DNA of 7,898 nucleotides from Paracoccaceae bacterium (GCA_020852535.1 JADZAO010000057.1:1-7898); one strand, 5' to 3'. Counted from the first letter of the stretch, positions 1-6,972 are shown. Numbers and translations are program-made. Notes: generated by a model from the letters alone, not told the origin.

Positions 1-329
1 ATCTTCCGACACACGTCGATTTCATGCGGATCCACGACGAATCACGGATCAACCTGTTCATCCACGTGAATTTCGAAAACGTCGATACCGCCCCTGGCAT
101 CAAGCGGGGCGGCACACTGACAATCGTCCGCGCAGAAGTCGAACTGGAAGTGCTAGCAGCCGACATTCCAGATCACATCACTGTTGATCTGACCGACCGC
201 CAGATCGGAGACGTCATCCACATCAGTGACGTGACACTACCCGCAGGCGTCAAGCCCACGATCAACCGGAACTTCGTCATCGCCAAGATCGACGCCCCGA
301 CCGGTCTGGCAGCCAGCGTCGAAGAATGA
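1..329 (+). CDS. rplY: 50S ribosomal protein L25/Ctc (C-terminal part, 5'-truncated by window edge)
   Basis: This is the C-terminal ~109 residues of the long (Ctc-type) L25, which binds 5S rRNA in the central protuberance of the 50S subunit. The reading frame is open from base 3 and runs through to TGA at 327-329; the in-frame ATG at 24 is internal, because the residues before it (LPTHVDF) match the family's HVDF stretch. What is visible is mostly the beta-rich C-terminal (TL5/Ctc) domain, recognisable by RINLFIHVNFEN, GIKRGGTLTIVR, the segment DLTDRQIGDVIHISDV and LPAGVKPT. The C-terminus (SVEE) is short and acidic. The N-terminal 5S-binding domain lies outside the window. In many alphaproteobacteria rplY is directly followed by pth; here a terminator and a long gap separate them. 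Family assignment is firm. Confidence 0.93.
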   Translation, partial: LPTHVDFMRIHDESRINLFIHVNFENVDTAPGIKRGGTLTIVRAEVELEVLAADIPDHITVDLTDRQIGDVIHISDVTLPAGVKPTINRNFVIAKIDAPTGLAASVEE

Positions 330-344
330 TCATTCAAACATAAC

Positions 345-380
345 AAAAAAGGCGCGAGGGCAACCTCGTGCCCTTTTTCT
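345..380 (+). terminator. Intrinsic terminator after rplY
   Basis: A nine-base-pair stem, GGCGCGAGG (351-359) with CCTCGTGCC (364-372), contains one G-T wobble and closes a GCAA (GNRA-type) tetraloop at 360-363. A CTTTTTCT tract at 373-380 follows. It starts 21 bases after the rplY stop. An A6 run at 345-350 precedes the stem, so the structure could also stop transcription arriving on the - strand. Confidence 0.88.
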
Positions 381-514
381 TTGCGGGCTTCACGCCGTGT
401 CGCCTCTGCCTGATATCTTTCACGTTTATCATACCCGCACAGGAAAGAATCTCCAACCAACCATCCAGATCACAATTATTCTTGGTCTTGCAGCAGATAT
501 TCGCCTAGCCCGAG

Positions 515-781
515 ATGACGGACAAATCTAAACCAGCAGCTCCCTTCAAAGATGCCCCAGATGCCACCGCCAGCGCGCATCGTCCCGCAGTTCATGCATC
601 ACCTTGGCGCATAACTGCACGAGCTACTCGACACAAAAAAGGTGGTACAATCATTCGTCACCACTATGTCGATAAAGCCCAACATCCACTACTAAACGAC
701 CCATTAGAAAAGAAAAAACCTCTCGTCCTTGAGCAAACAGATCTCCACATAATGCAATACACGCAGCTCTCTTTGAATTAA
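515..781 (+). CDS. Doubtful small hypothetical protein (88 aa)
   Basis: This is the only + strand ORF of any size in the ~490-base gap between rplY and pth. It runs from ATG at 515 to TAA at 779-781. I do not recognise the product. It is basic and polar, with an Ala/Pro-rich start (MTDKSKPAAPF), a Lys/His-rich middle (RHKKGGTIIRHHYVDK) and no obvious membrane segment or domain. No good Shine-Dalgarno sequence precedes the ATG; the upstream bases are GCCCGAG. Codon choice is not clearly different from the neighbours, which gives weak support. It could equally be chance coding in a leader or decayed region. The stop codon falls inside an inverted repeat at 773-788. Confidence 0.22.
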   Translation: MTDKSKPAAPFKDAPDATASAHRPAVHASPWRITARATRHKKGGTIIRHHYVDKAQHPLLNDPLEKKKPLVLEQTDLHIMQYTQLSLN

Positions 782-788
782 GATTCAA
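773..788. repeat. Inverted repeat TTGAAT-TAAG-ATTCAA
   Basis: Two perfect six-base arms (773-778 and 783-788) flank a four-base spacer, about 85 bases upstream of pth. No T-tract follows, so it is a weak terminator candidate; it may be an operator half-site pair or chance in AT-rich DNA. Confidence 0.3.
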
Positions 789-834
789 TCTAAGATTTTC
801 CGCCGTCAAGGCTTGCACCATGCGCGGCAGTCGG

Positions 835-846
835 GCATTGCAATGC
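835..846. repeat. 12-base perfect palindrome GCATTGCAATGC upstream of pth
   Basis: Six-base arms GCATTG and CAATGC meet without a spacer, 24 bases before the pth start codon. The position suits a dimeric regulator or an mRNA feature near the ribosome binding site. No known operator is recognised. Confidence 0.3.
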
Positions 847-870
847 GGGTCAAAGACAGGCAGCAGGCAC

Positions 871-1572
871 ATGAAACTCTTCGTCGGCCTCGGCAATCCA
901 GGCACAAAATACGCAAACAATCGCCATAACATCGGCTTCATGGCGCTCGACCGTATCGCCGCCGATCATGGCTTCTCGCCATGGAAGGCACAGTTCAAAG
1001 GATTGACCAGCCAAGGCAATCTCGGCGGCCAAAAAGTATTACTGCTAAAACCCCAGACATTCATGAACGTTTCGGGCGAAAGTGTCCGCCCCGCGATGGA
1101 TTTTTGGAAACTCACGGTCGCCGATATTACCGTCTTTCATGACGAGCTCGACCTCGCCCCAGGTAAGGCGCGCGTCAAAGCGGGCGGCGGCCATGCGGGT
1201 CACAACGGAATACGCTCCATCCATCAACACCTTAGCACCGATGCCTATGGCCGTGTGCGTCTTGGCATCGGCCATCCAGGTCACAAGGATGCCGTTGCCG
1301 CCTATGTGTTGAACGATTTTACCAAATCAGAACAGGACTGGCTTGACGACCTGATACGCGGCATCTCAGACGGGGCGGAAGCATTGGCCTCAGGCGACAC
1401 CACGCGCTTCCTGAATACTATTGCACTCTACAATGCACCACCGCGCTCGTCCACCAAGACCGAGGACAAAAGAAAACCTCGCCCCGCGCCCGAATCTACC
1501 ACCACCACACCAGCCGAAATACAGCCAAAAACCCGCACCAAAATACAAAAGCTGCTCGACAAGTTCCGCTAG
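871..1572 (+). CDS. pth: Peptidyl-tRNA hydrolase
   Basis: A cytoplasmic esterase that cleaves peptidyl-tRNA dropped from ribosomes, recycling tRNA. The 233-residue product starts MKLFVGLGNPG, the family N-terminus, so I use ATG 871 rather than ATG 820, which would add 17 unrelated residues. Known functional residues are present: Asn9, catalytic His19 (in RHNIGF), Asn66 (KPQTFMNVSG), Asp91 (FHDELDL) and Asn112 (GGGHAGHNG). The fold ends near residue 187. After it comes a ~45-residue Pro/Thr/Lys-rich tail that finishes KIQKLLDKFR, making the protein longer than the ~190-residue enterobacterial form; from memory, rhodobacterial Pth proteins have similar tails. The ribosome binding site is weak (AGG at 865-867 or 858-860). 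The next gene is 272 bases away, so pth is probably transcribed separately from serS. Confidence 0.95.
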   Translation: MKLFVGLGNPGTKYANNRHNIGFMALDRIAADHGFSPWKAQFKGLTSQGNLGGQKVLLLKPQTFMNVSGESVRPAMDFWKLTVADITVFHDELDLAPGKARVKAGGGHAGHNGIRSIHQHLSTDAYGRVRLGIGHPGHKDAVAAYVLNDFTKSEQDWLDDLIRGISDGAEALASGDTTRFLNTIALYNAPPRSSTKTEDKRKPRPAPESTTTTPAEIQPKTRTKIQKLLDKFR

Positions 1573-1589
1573 GCACCGCCTAACCTAGC
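1568..1589 (+). other. Hairpin spanning the pth stop codon
   Basis: GCTAGG (1568-1573) is the exact reverse complement of CCTAGC (1584-1589), and a competing inner pair TAGGC/GCCTA (1570-1574 and 1578-1582) shares bases with it. The TAG stop at 1570-1572 is inside the stem. No T-tract follows, so it is not a standard intrinsic terminator; it may stabilise the 3' end or be chance. Confidence 0.3.
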
Positions 1590-1674
1590 CAAAGCAATCA
1601 AAACCGCAGCGAATTAAATTACCAAGAGAACCTGACAGCTCATCTCAGCCAAAATTACCAACTTAAACAAAGCC

Positions 1675-1711
1675 CCGCAGCTTTGCGGTATTCCTTGTAT
1701 TAAAATACAGT
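1675..1711 (+). promoter_or_regulatory. Possible serS promoter and palindrome region
   Basis: This lies in the 272-base gene-free stretch between pth and serS. A small hairpin CCGCA-GCTT-TGCGG (1675-1688) is followed by the perfect inverted repeat TGTATT-AA-AATACA (1696-1709). A weak sigma70-type pair can be read: TTGCGG at 1683-1688 and TACAGT at 1706-1711, with a 17-base spacer. The rest of the gap shows no gene or strong terminator. The palindrome would overlap the -10 element, as an operator might. Matches to consensus are modest. Confidence 0.25.
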
Positions 1712-1831
1712 ACGCCTAACGGCAACCAGCAAGCATGTCCCTCAACCCAAGCGTGGCCATAACGCCTTATCCCACAAGTGCTCGGCCCCTTCCCCTCTGC
1801 ATTCTCTTCTGGCATACCAACTGCGTTTCAT

Positions 1832-1838
1832 AAGGGGG
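1832..1838 (+). promoter_or_regulatory. Strong ribosome binding site of serS
   Basis: AAGGGGG ends six bases before ATG 1845 and fixes the serS start. It is the clearest purine-rich Shine-Dalgarno on the + strand of this window. Confidence 0.75.
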
Positions 1839-1844
1839 CAAATC

Positions 1845-3137
1845 ATGCACGACATCCGCACCATTCGCGAACATCCTGTTGCCTTCGACGCAACCCTTGG
1901 CCGTCGCGGTCTGCCCCCCACCTCATCCCAGATACTCGCTCTCGACGAATCTCGCCGCGCTAAGATACTTGCTGCCGAAATCGCACAAGCCGACCAAAAT
2001 CGTGCTTCAAAGGACGTGGGCACCGCCAAGGCTGACGGGAACAATGCCGAATTCGAACGCCTCCGCAAACTCGTGGCTGAAAAGAAAGCCGAAGTTACAC
2101 GCCTAAACGCCGAAGCCGTCGAAGAGGACGAAGCACTGCGTGCACTCCTCCTCACCATACCAAACCTACCGCTAGACGATGTTCCCACCGGACGCGACGA
2201 GAATGACAATGTCGAGCTCCGCCGTTGGGGCACCCCACGCAGGTTCGACTTCACCCCTGTCGAACATTTCGACATCAAGGGCGTTAAGCCGGGTATGGAT
2301 TTCGAAACTGCTGCCAAACTCTCCGGCGCACGCTTCGTCGTGCTCAAAGGCGCGGTCACCCGCGTCCACCGTGCACTAGCGCAATTCATGCTAGACACGC
2401 ACATAACCGACCACGGCCTTATCGAAATGTGGACACCCGTTCTGGTCAAGGAAGGGGCGATGTATGGCACCAATCAGCTCCCAAAATTCGCCGAAGACAG
2501 CTATCAGACCACCAACGAATTCTGGCTCATCCCCACCTCTGAAGTCACCCTCACAAACAGCGTCGCAGACGACATCCTCGACGAAAGTGACCTGCCAATC
2601 CGCATGACCGCTCACACTCAATGCTTCCGTTCCGAAGCGGGCAGCGCGGGCAAGGACACCACTGGCATGCTGCGCCAACACCAGTTCGAAAAAGTCGAGA
2701 TGGTCTCAATAACCACGCCAAAAACCAGTATAGAAGAACATGAACGCATGACGGCTTGCGCCGAAGCAATCTTACAAAAACTCAACCTGCCCTACCGCAC
2801 CATCGTACTTTGCACCGGCGACATGGGTTTTGGTGCCCGTAAAACTCATGATCTCGAAGTCTGGCTACCGGGTCAGAACCGCTACCGAGAAATCTCCTCC
2901 GTCTCGGTATGCGGAGATTTCCAAGCCCGCCGCATGAACGCCCGCTATCGTCCTGCAGGCGGCGGAAAGCCGGAATTCGTTCATACCCTCAACGGCTCGG
3001 GCCTCGCCGTGGGCCGTTGTCTGATTGCGGTCCTCGAAAACGGCCAACAAGCTGATGGCTCGATCGACCTACCCGCAGTCCTCTATCCCTATCTCGGAGG
3101 CAATACCCGCATCGCAGCAGACGGTTCTCTCGCATGA
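1845..3137 (+). CDS. serS: Seryl-tRNA synthetase
   Basis: A cytoplasmic class II aminoacyl-tRNA synthetase that charges tRNA-Ser (and tRNA-Sec where present) with serine. The 430 residues match the usual bacterial length. Residues 1-~105 form the N-terminal tRNA-binding arm, starting MHDIRTIREHP and continuing as charged heptad-like helices (about 30-100). The catalytic core follows: the TxE-type serine site TSE at 231-233, motif 2 from FRSEAGSAGKDTTG (261-274) to QFEKVEMV, the EISS stretch at 349-352 leading to GDFQARRMNAR, and motif 3 TLNGSGLAVGR at 381-391 with its Arg391. All key segments are intact. The start is supported by the AAGGGGG site just upstream. The stop TGA (3135-3137) overlaps the ATG of the next gene, so the two are probably co-transcribed and translationally coupled. 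Confidence 0.97.
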   Translation: MHDIRTIREHPVAFDATLGRRGLPPTSSQILALDESRRAKILAAEIAQADQNRASKDVGTAKADGNNAEFERLRKLVAEKKAEVTRLNAEAVEEDEALRALLLTIPNLPLDDVPTGRDENDNVELRRWGTPRRFDFTPVEHFDIKGVKPGMDFETAAKLSGARFVVLKGAVTRVHRALAQFMLDTHITDHGLIEMWTPVLVKEGAMYGTNQLPKFAEDSYQTTNEFWLIPTSEVTLTNSVADDILDESDLPIRMTAHTQCFRSEAGSAGKDTTGMLRQHQFEKVEMVSITTPKTSIEEHERMTACAEAILQKLNLPYRTIVLCTGDMGFGARKTHDLEVWLPGQNRYREISSVSVCGDFQARRMNARYRPAGGGKPEFVHTLNGSGLAVGRCLIAVLENGQQADGSIDLPAVLYPYLGGNTRIAADGSLA

Positions 3138-3841
3138 GCCACTTCCGCGCCCGCGTCCTCCTACTCGCCACCCTCGCCTTCGGCGCAGCGCCGCTACTGA
3201 CACCGCCCTTCACAGGCTACGAACCGACGCAATTCCCTGTCGTGATCACCCACCCTTCTATCCAACCCGCAGGCTACGCTTTTTCGATCTGGAGCTTGAT
3301 TTACCTCTGGCTTATCGCTCACGCCGTGCGCGGCCTATGGAAGCACCCCGAAGACCCTGTCTGGGATCGCCCCCGTCTGCCGCTGACAATCTCCCTTGTT
3401 TTGGGTACTACATGGCTATCGCTAGCAAATGCCTCTCCAATAACGGCTGGCCTAACAATCTGGATCATGGCAGGAACCGCCCTCGCCGCATTCCTCCACA
3501 CCACAACCGATACCGACCGCTGGCTTGCATCAGCCCCTGTGGCAATTTTTGCAGGCTGGCTCTCCGCCGCAGCCGCTGTCTCGACCGGAATCATCATCTC
3601 AGGCTACGGCCTCCTGACCGACACCGCCTCGGCCCTCACCATGCTCGCTCTCATCCTTGCCATTGCCATAACTATCCAGACCCGCAAACCGACCGTCCAG
3701 ATCTACGGCCTCACCGTCATCTGGGCGCTCTTAGGCATAATCGCGGCCAACTGGAACTCCAACCCGACAGTCGCCTACACTGCTCTCGCCGACATTGCTG
3801 TCATTGCCGTAACAATCGGACTCACCCACCACAAAACATAG
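3134..3841 (+). CDS. TspO/MBR-like multi-pass membrane protein
   Basis: A 235-residue hydrophobic protein with about seven likely membrane segments (roughly residues 8-24, 49-68, 82-98, 104-121, 133-152, 162-181, 190-206) and possibly an eighth at 212-230. It carries ten tryptophans. The segment at 45-69, PAGYAFSIWSLIYLW followed by HAVRGLW, resembles the P-x-W-x-F-x-x-x-W-x-x-LY pattern of the TspO/MBR (tryptophan-rich sensory) family and its larger bacterial relatives. Classical TspO is ~160 residues with five helices and binds porphyrins; this is a longer, divergent relative, so ligand and role are unknown. ATG 3134 overlaps the serS stop in an ATGA arrangement and has only a weak SD of its own, which suggests translational coupling. 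A functional link to serine charging is not implied by the sequence. I am sure it is a real membrane protein, less sure of the family. Confidence 0.8.
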   Translation: MSHFRARVLLLATLAFGAAPLLTPPFTGYEPTQFPVVITHPSIQPAGYAFSIWSLIYLWLIAHAVRGLWKHPEDPVWDRPRLPLTISLVLGTTWLSLANASPITAGLTIWIMAGTALAAFLHTTTDTDRWLASAPVAIFAGWLSAAAAVSTGIIISGYGLLTDTASALTMLALILAIAITIQTRKPTVQIYGLTVIWALLGIIAANWNSNPTVAYTALADIAVIAVTIGLTHHKT

Positions 3842-3842
3842 A

Positions 3843-3874
3843 CAAACGTTCGACACGCTAGTTTGGCATTTTTT
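3843..3874 (+). terminator. Weak candidate terminator after the TspO-like gene
   Basis: CAAAC (3843-3847) pairs with GTTTG (3861-3865) across a 13-base loop, and a T6 run (3869-3874) starts three bases after the stem. The stem is short, with few G-C pairs. It is the best + strand candidate in the 200-base convergent gap 3842-4041, which is otherwise AT-rich with no gene and no clear terminator for the opposing der operon. Confidence 0.3.
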
Positions 3875-4041
3875 CTCAAAAATATCATATATAAATCAAG
3901 TTATTATTATAAAATCTCCGACACTGGCAACTCGCACCATGTCTAAAATCTCTCACCAACAGTCATTCCCGCACGAGCAAGAGTCTCATATCAACATAAG
4001 AAAAACTTTGAGAGGTCCAAGCCTTCACGGGTAAGGATCCC

Positions 4042-5517
4042 TCAGTCTTTATTTTTCCACCCACCATCAGTGTGCTTGCGCAACCGGCTCGGAGTGTGAA
4101 ATTTCCGATCCTTGAATGGGTTCTTATCACTCTGAGATCGGAACATGATCCGAATCGGGGTCCCCGGCATTTCAAAATGATCGCGCAAACCATTCACCAG
4201 ATAGCGTTTATAGCTGTCGGGCATCTCGTCTGGCCGCGAGCACATAATCACAAACCCCGGGGGTCGCGCTTTAACCTGTGTCATGTAGCGCAATTTGATA
4301 CGATGCCCGCCCGGAGCTGGCGGCGGATGTGCCTCGGTCATGGCACCAAGCCATGTATTGAGCCGCGCCGTAGTAATGCGCTTATTCCAAATGTCATGCG
4401 CGCGCCGGATCGCATCATGCAAACGGTCTAAGCCACGCCCCGTTTTAGCAGAAACCGTGATCAACGGCGCGCCCCGCAACTGCGGAAGCAGCCGCTCAAA
4501 CATCTCTTTCAGCTCAGCCAGTTTTTCTTGTTTCTCATATTCCAAATCCCACTTATTCACCGCAACAACCACCGCCCGCCCCTCAGTCTCGGCAAAATCA
4601 GCGATACGTAGGTCCTGAACTTCAAAGGGAATTTCCACATCCAGCAATACGACCACAACTTCGGCAAAACGCACTGCCCGCAAGCCATCAGCCACCGACA
4701 ACTTCTCCAGCTTCTCGGTCACCCGTGCTTTTTTGCGCATACCTGCCGTGTCGAAAATCCTAACCGGAGTTCCCTGCCACTCTGCCCGTACCGAAATCGC
4801 GTCCCGCGTGATCCCCGGTTCCGGCCCCGTCAACAACCGATCCTCACCAATAATCTTGTTAATAAGGGTCGATTTTCCAGCATTAGGTCGCCCGATCACC
4901 GCAATCTGCAAAGGTTTCTTTGCTGTCGGCCTATGCTCCGTCTCATTGATCTCATCCTCAGCCAATTCTTCAGGCACATCGACTTCAACTTGCGGTGTGT
5001 TTTCAGCCTCGCGCTCAGCGAATTCTTCAACCAACGGATGAAGCAAACGGTATAAATCGTCCATACCTTCACCATGCTCGGCCGACATACGCACCGGCTC
5101 ACCCAAGCCAAGCGACCACGCTTCAATCGCACCGCTATCGCCTGCGGCTCCTTCTGCCTTGTTTACACCCAAGACCACCCGTGCCGATTTCTTACGCAGG
5201 ATATCTGCAAAAGCTTCATCCGAAGGAGTCACACCCACGCGCCCATCAATCAAAAACAACGAGATATCCGCCATCTCTACTGCCCGTTCGGTCAGCCGCC
5301 GCATCCGGCCCTGAAGAGAATCGTCGGTAACTTCTTCCAAACCCGCTGTATCGATCACCGTAAAACGCAAATCAAACAGCCGCGCATCACCCTCACGCAA
5401 GTCACGGGTAACACCGGGTTGGTCGTCGACTAACGCCAGCTTGCGTCCAACCAGACGGTTGAACAACGTGGACTTTCCCACATTGGGTCGCCCGACTATG
5501 GCTAGGGTAAAGCTCAT
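4042..5517 (-). CDS. der: Ribosome biogenesis GTPase Der (EngA), tandem G domains
   Basis: An essential GTPase that binds the 50S subunit during its late assembly. The 491 residues hold the family's three parts. G domain 1 has GRPNVGKS at 9-16, DTAG at 56-59, NKAE at 119-122 and SAEHG at 145-149. After an acidic linker (about 165-200), G domain 2 has GRPNAGKS at 209-216, DTAG at 256-259, NKWD at 321-324 and SAKTG at 356-360. The C-terminal KH-like RNA-binding domain spans about 378-470 (TQVKARPPGF, then GTPIRIMFR), with a basic tail. G4 of domain 1 reads NKxE rather than NKxD. ATG 5515-5517 is preceded by AGGA (5529-5526) with an eight-base spacer, and MSFTLAIVGRPN is the expected N-terminus. 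It lies 48 bases after the BamB-like gene and is likely the last gene of the operon. Confidence 0.97.
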   Translation of the reverse strand: MSFTLAIVGRPNVGKSTLFNRLVGRKLALVDDQPGVTRDLREGDARLFDLRFTVIDTAGLEEVTDDSLQGRMRRLTERAVEMADISLFLIDGRVGVTPSDEAFADILRKKSARVVLGVNKAEGAAGDSGAIEAWSLGLGEPVRMSAEHGEGMDDLYRLLHPLVEEFAEREAENTPQVEVDVPEELAEDEINETEHRPTAKKPLQIAVIGRPNAGKSTLINKIIGEDRLLTGPEPGITRDAISVRAEWQGTPVRIFDTAGMRKKARVTEKLEKLSVADGLRAVRFAEVVVVLLDVEIPFEVQDLRIADFAETEGRAVVVAVNKWDLEYEKQEKLAELKEMFERLLPQLRGAPLITVSAKTGRGLDRLHDAIRRAHDIWNKRITTARLNTWLGAMTEAHPPPAPGGHRIKLRYMTQVKARPPGFVIMCSRPDEMPDSYKRYLVNGLRDHFEMPGTPIRIMFRSQSDKNPFKDRKFHTPSRLRKHTDGGWKNKD

Positions 5518-5565
5518 CCTAGGCGTCCTACGTTCAGCAAGCTGTCCGCATACACGCCACAGCCA

Positions 5566-6972
5566 TCAACGAAAAGCGTGAAGTTGTCCGCTGGCACTCA
5601 CGATATATAGCATGCCACCCGCCAGCGCAGGTGCCGAAGCTGCTCCGCTAGGGATTTCCGCCCCACCGACAAGCGTTCCGTCCACCGGACTAAACAAGCG
5701 CAACTGCCCGTCACCGCCAGCAACAACCAAACGTCCACCAGCTAAAACCGGCCCAAACATAGGGGCAATAGCTTTACGATTCTTGGCCTTATCCTTCAAG
5801 AAATAGGGCATATCGACAGCCCAGATTTCCTCGCCCGTAGCCGCATCCAGTCGTACCAGACGGTTTTCGTCATTGACGACAAAAACAGACCCGCCCACAA
5901 CTAAGGGCGGGTTAAGCGCCCCTTCGTTGGCAGTCCAGACGCGCATACCATTTGACATATCGAGCGATGCCATGCGCCCAGAAGCCGTGCCAACAAACAT
6001 TCGTTGACCATGCACCACCGCATCACCCGTCACGTCCGTCACGCCCGCATAGGCACGGCCAACACGCTGCCCCGCAATCGAAGTTTGCCAAGCGTGCAAA
6101 CCACTTTTTTTCAACGCCGCCAGCAAACCGCCGCCGGCAAAGGGAAACAGCACCAGCGTATCACTAACCGTCGGCCCTGCTGAACCGACCATACCAATCA
6201 TCCCCACCGGCCCCGCAACAGTCCACATCACCCGCCCCGTATCGGCCTTCACAGCCCAGCCGGACCCATCACGACTGACGACATAAACCACACCATCCTC
6301 GACTGCGGGCATACCGGTCACGGGGCTATCTAGACGCTGCCGCCAAATCACTGCTCCGTCTTCGGCCCGCAGGGCGACCAATTCTCCATAGCCAGTAGCA
6401 GCATAAATCACCCCGTCCGCCGCTGCGATTCCGCCACCAGAAATACCACCGTCGCGATCGAAATTTGCCGTTAGGTCAGACGCCCAAATTACCGCACCGT
6501 ACACGCTCGTAGCCTGCACATGCGCATTTGAATCCATTGTAAATACACGACCGCCCGCCACGACAGGCGCCGCCGAAATCCTGTTCTTACGGCTATTTCC
6601 CTGCCCGATATTTGCGGTCCACACCAGCTGCGGAATAGCAGAAAGCACCCCGTTAGGTCCCGCATGACGTACATTGCCGCCACGATGAGTCCAGTCTGCA
6701 TTAGCAACCACGGAAGGAATACTGATCGGCTCGGCACGGTTTTTCACTCGATCCAGCGGAGCCACCGGAGCGGGTCGCCCCTTAACAGGCATCGAGGCAT
6801 CCAAATCAACTCGCACCGGAAATCGCTCGCCCGACAGGATTACTTCGCGGTCACATCCCGCGAACACCGAAAGGACTGCCAGAGCTGAGATCAATCCAAT
6901 AAGATTGTGCTTCACGCCACGGTTCCCAATCTTCACTCCACCTTGGACGTTCGACACAACATCAACCTGCAT
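5566..6972 (-). CDS. bamB: BamB-like PQQ beta-propeller lipoprotein
   Basis: Likely the BamB accessory subunit of the outer-membrane protein assembly (BAM) machine, a periplasm-facing lipoprotein. From ATG 6972 it has 468 residues, longer than the ~390 of E. coli BamB. A hydrophobic signal segment (about 24-39) ends in FAG-Cys40, a lipobox with Phe at -3. Asp41 follows the cysteine. A linker of about 60 residues leads to repeated PQQ-type blades, each with a G-x-V-Y/F core and a D-x-x-TG-x-x-x-W end, for example 186-210, 226-250, 360-384 and 411-432; the C-terminal strand is GMLYIVSASGQLHAFR. Start choice: ATG 6972 has AGGA five bases upstream and overlaps the preceding stop by 11 bases. GTG 6936, with AAGG four bases upstream, would give a neater 28-residue signal peptide. 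A dehydrogenase role is unlikely, since no other PQQ-enzyme features are seen. Confidence 0.88.
   Translation of the reverse strand: MQVDVVSNVQGGVKIGNRGVKHNLIGLISALAVLSVFAGCDREVILSGERFPVRVDLDASMPVKGRPAPVAPLDRVKNRAEPISIPSVVANADWTHRGGNVRHAGPNGVLSAIPQLVWTANIGQGNSRKNRISAAPVVAGGRVFTMDSNAHVQATSVYGAVIWASDLTANFDRDGGISGGGIAAADGVIYAATGYGELVALRAEDGAVIWRQRLDSPVTGMPAVEDGVVYVVSRDGSGWAVKADTGRVMWTVAGPVGMIGMVGSAGPTVSDTLVLFPFAGGGLLAALKKSGLHAWQTSIAGQRVGRAYAGVTDVTGDAVVHGQRMFVGTASGRMASLDMSNGMRVWTANEGALNPPLVVGGSVFVVNDENRLVRLDAATGEEIWAVDMPYFLKDKAKNRKAIAPMFGPVLAGGRLVVAGGDGQLRLFSPVDGTLVGGAEIPSGAASAPALAGGMLYIVSASGQLHAFR

Noticed and set aside
173..460. - strand ORF across the end of rplY and its terminator
   Set aside because: It reads through the rplY terminator hairpin and antisense to rplY; no RBS or recognisable domain.
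820..870. Upstream start for pth adding 17 residues
   Set aside because: MKLFVGLGNPG is the family N-terminus; the extra residues have no family counterpart.
1742..2473. Long - strand ORF (243 codons) opposite the 5' half of serS
   Set aside because: Ser/Arg/Ala-rich shadow translation fully antisense to an intact, motif-verified serS; no RBS or family match.
3025..3861. + strand ORF (278 codons) covering the TspO-like gene in another frame
   Set aside because: It starts inside serS and is Arg/His/Pro/Ser-rich without coherent segments, while the alternative frame encodes a clean multi-pass membrane protein starting at the ATGA overlap.
3868..3883. ATTTTT-TCTC-AAAAAT hairpin in the convergent gap
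   Set aside because: Only A-T pairs in a generally AT-rich stretch; too weak to call a terminator.
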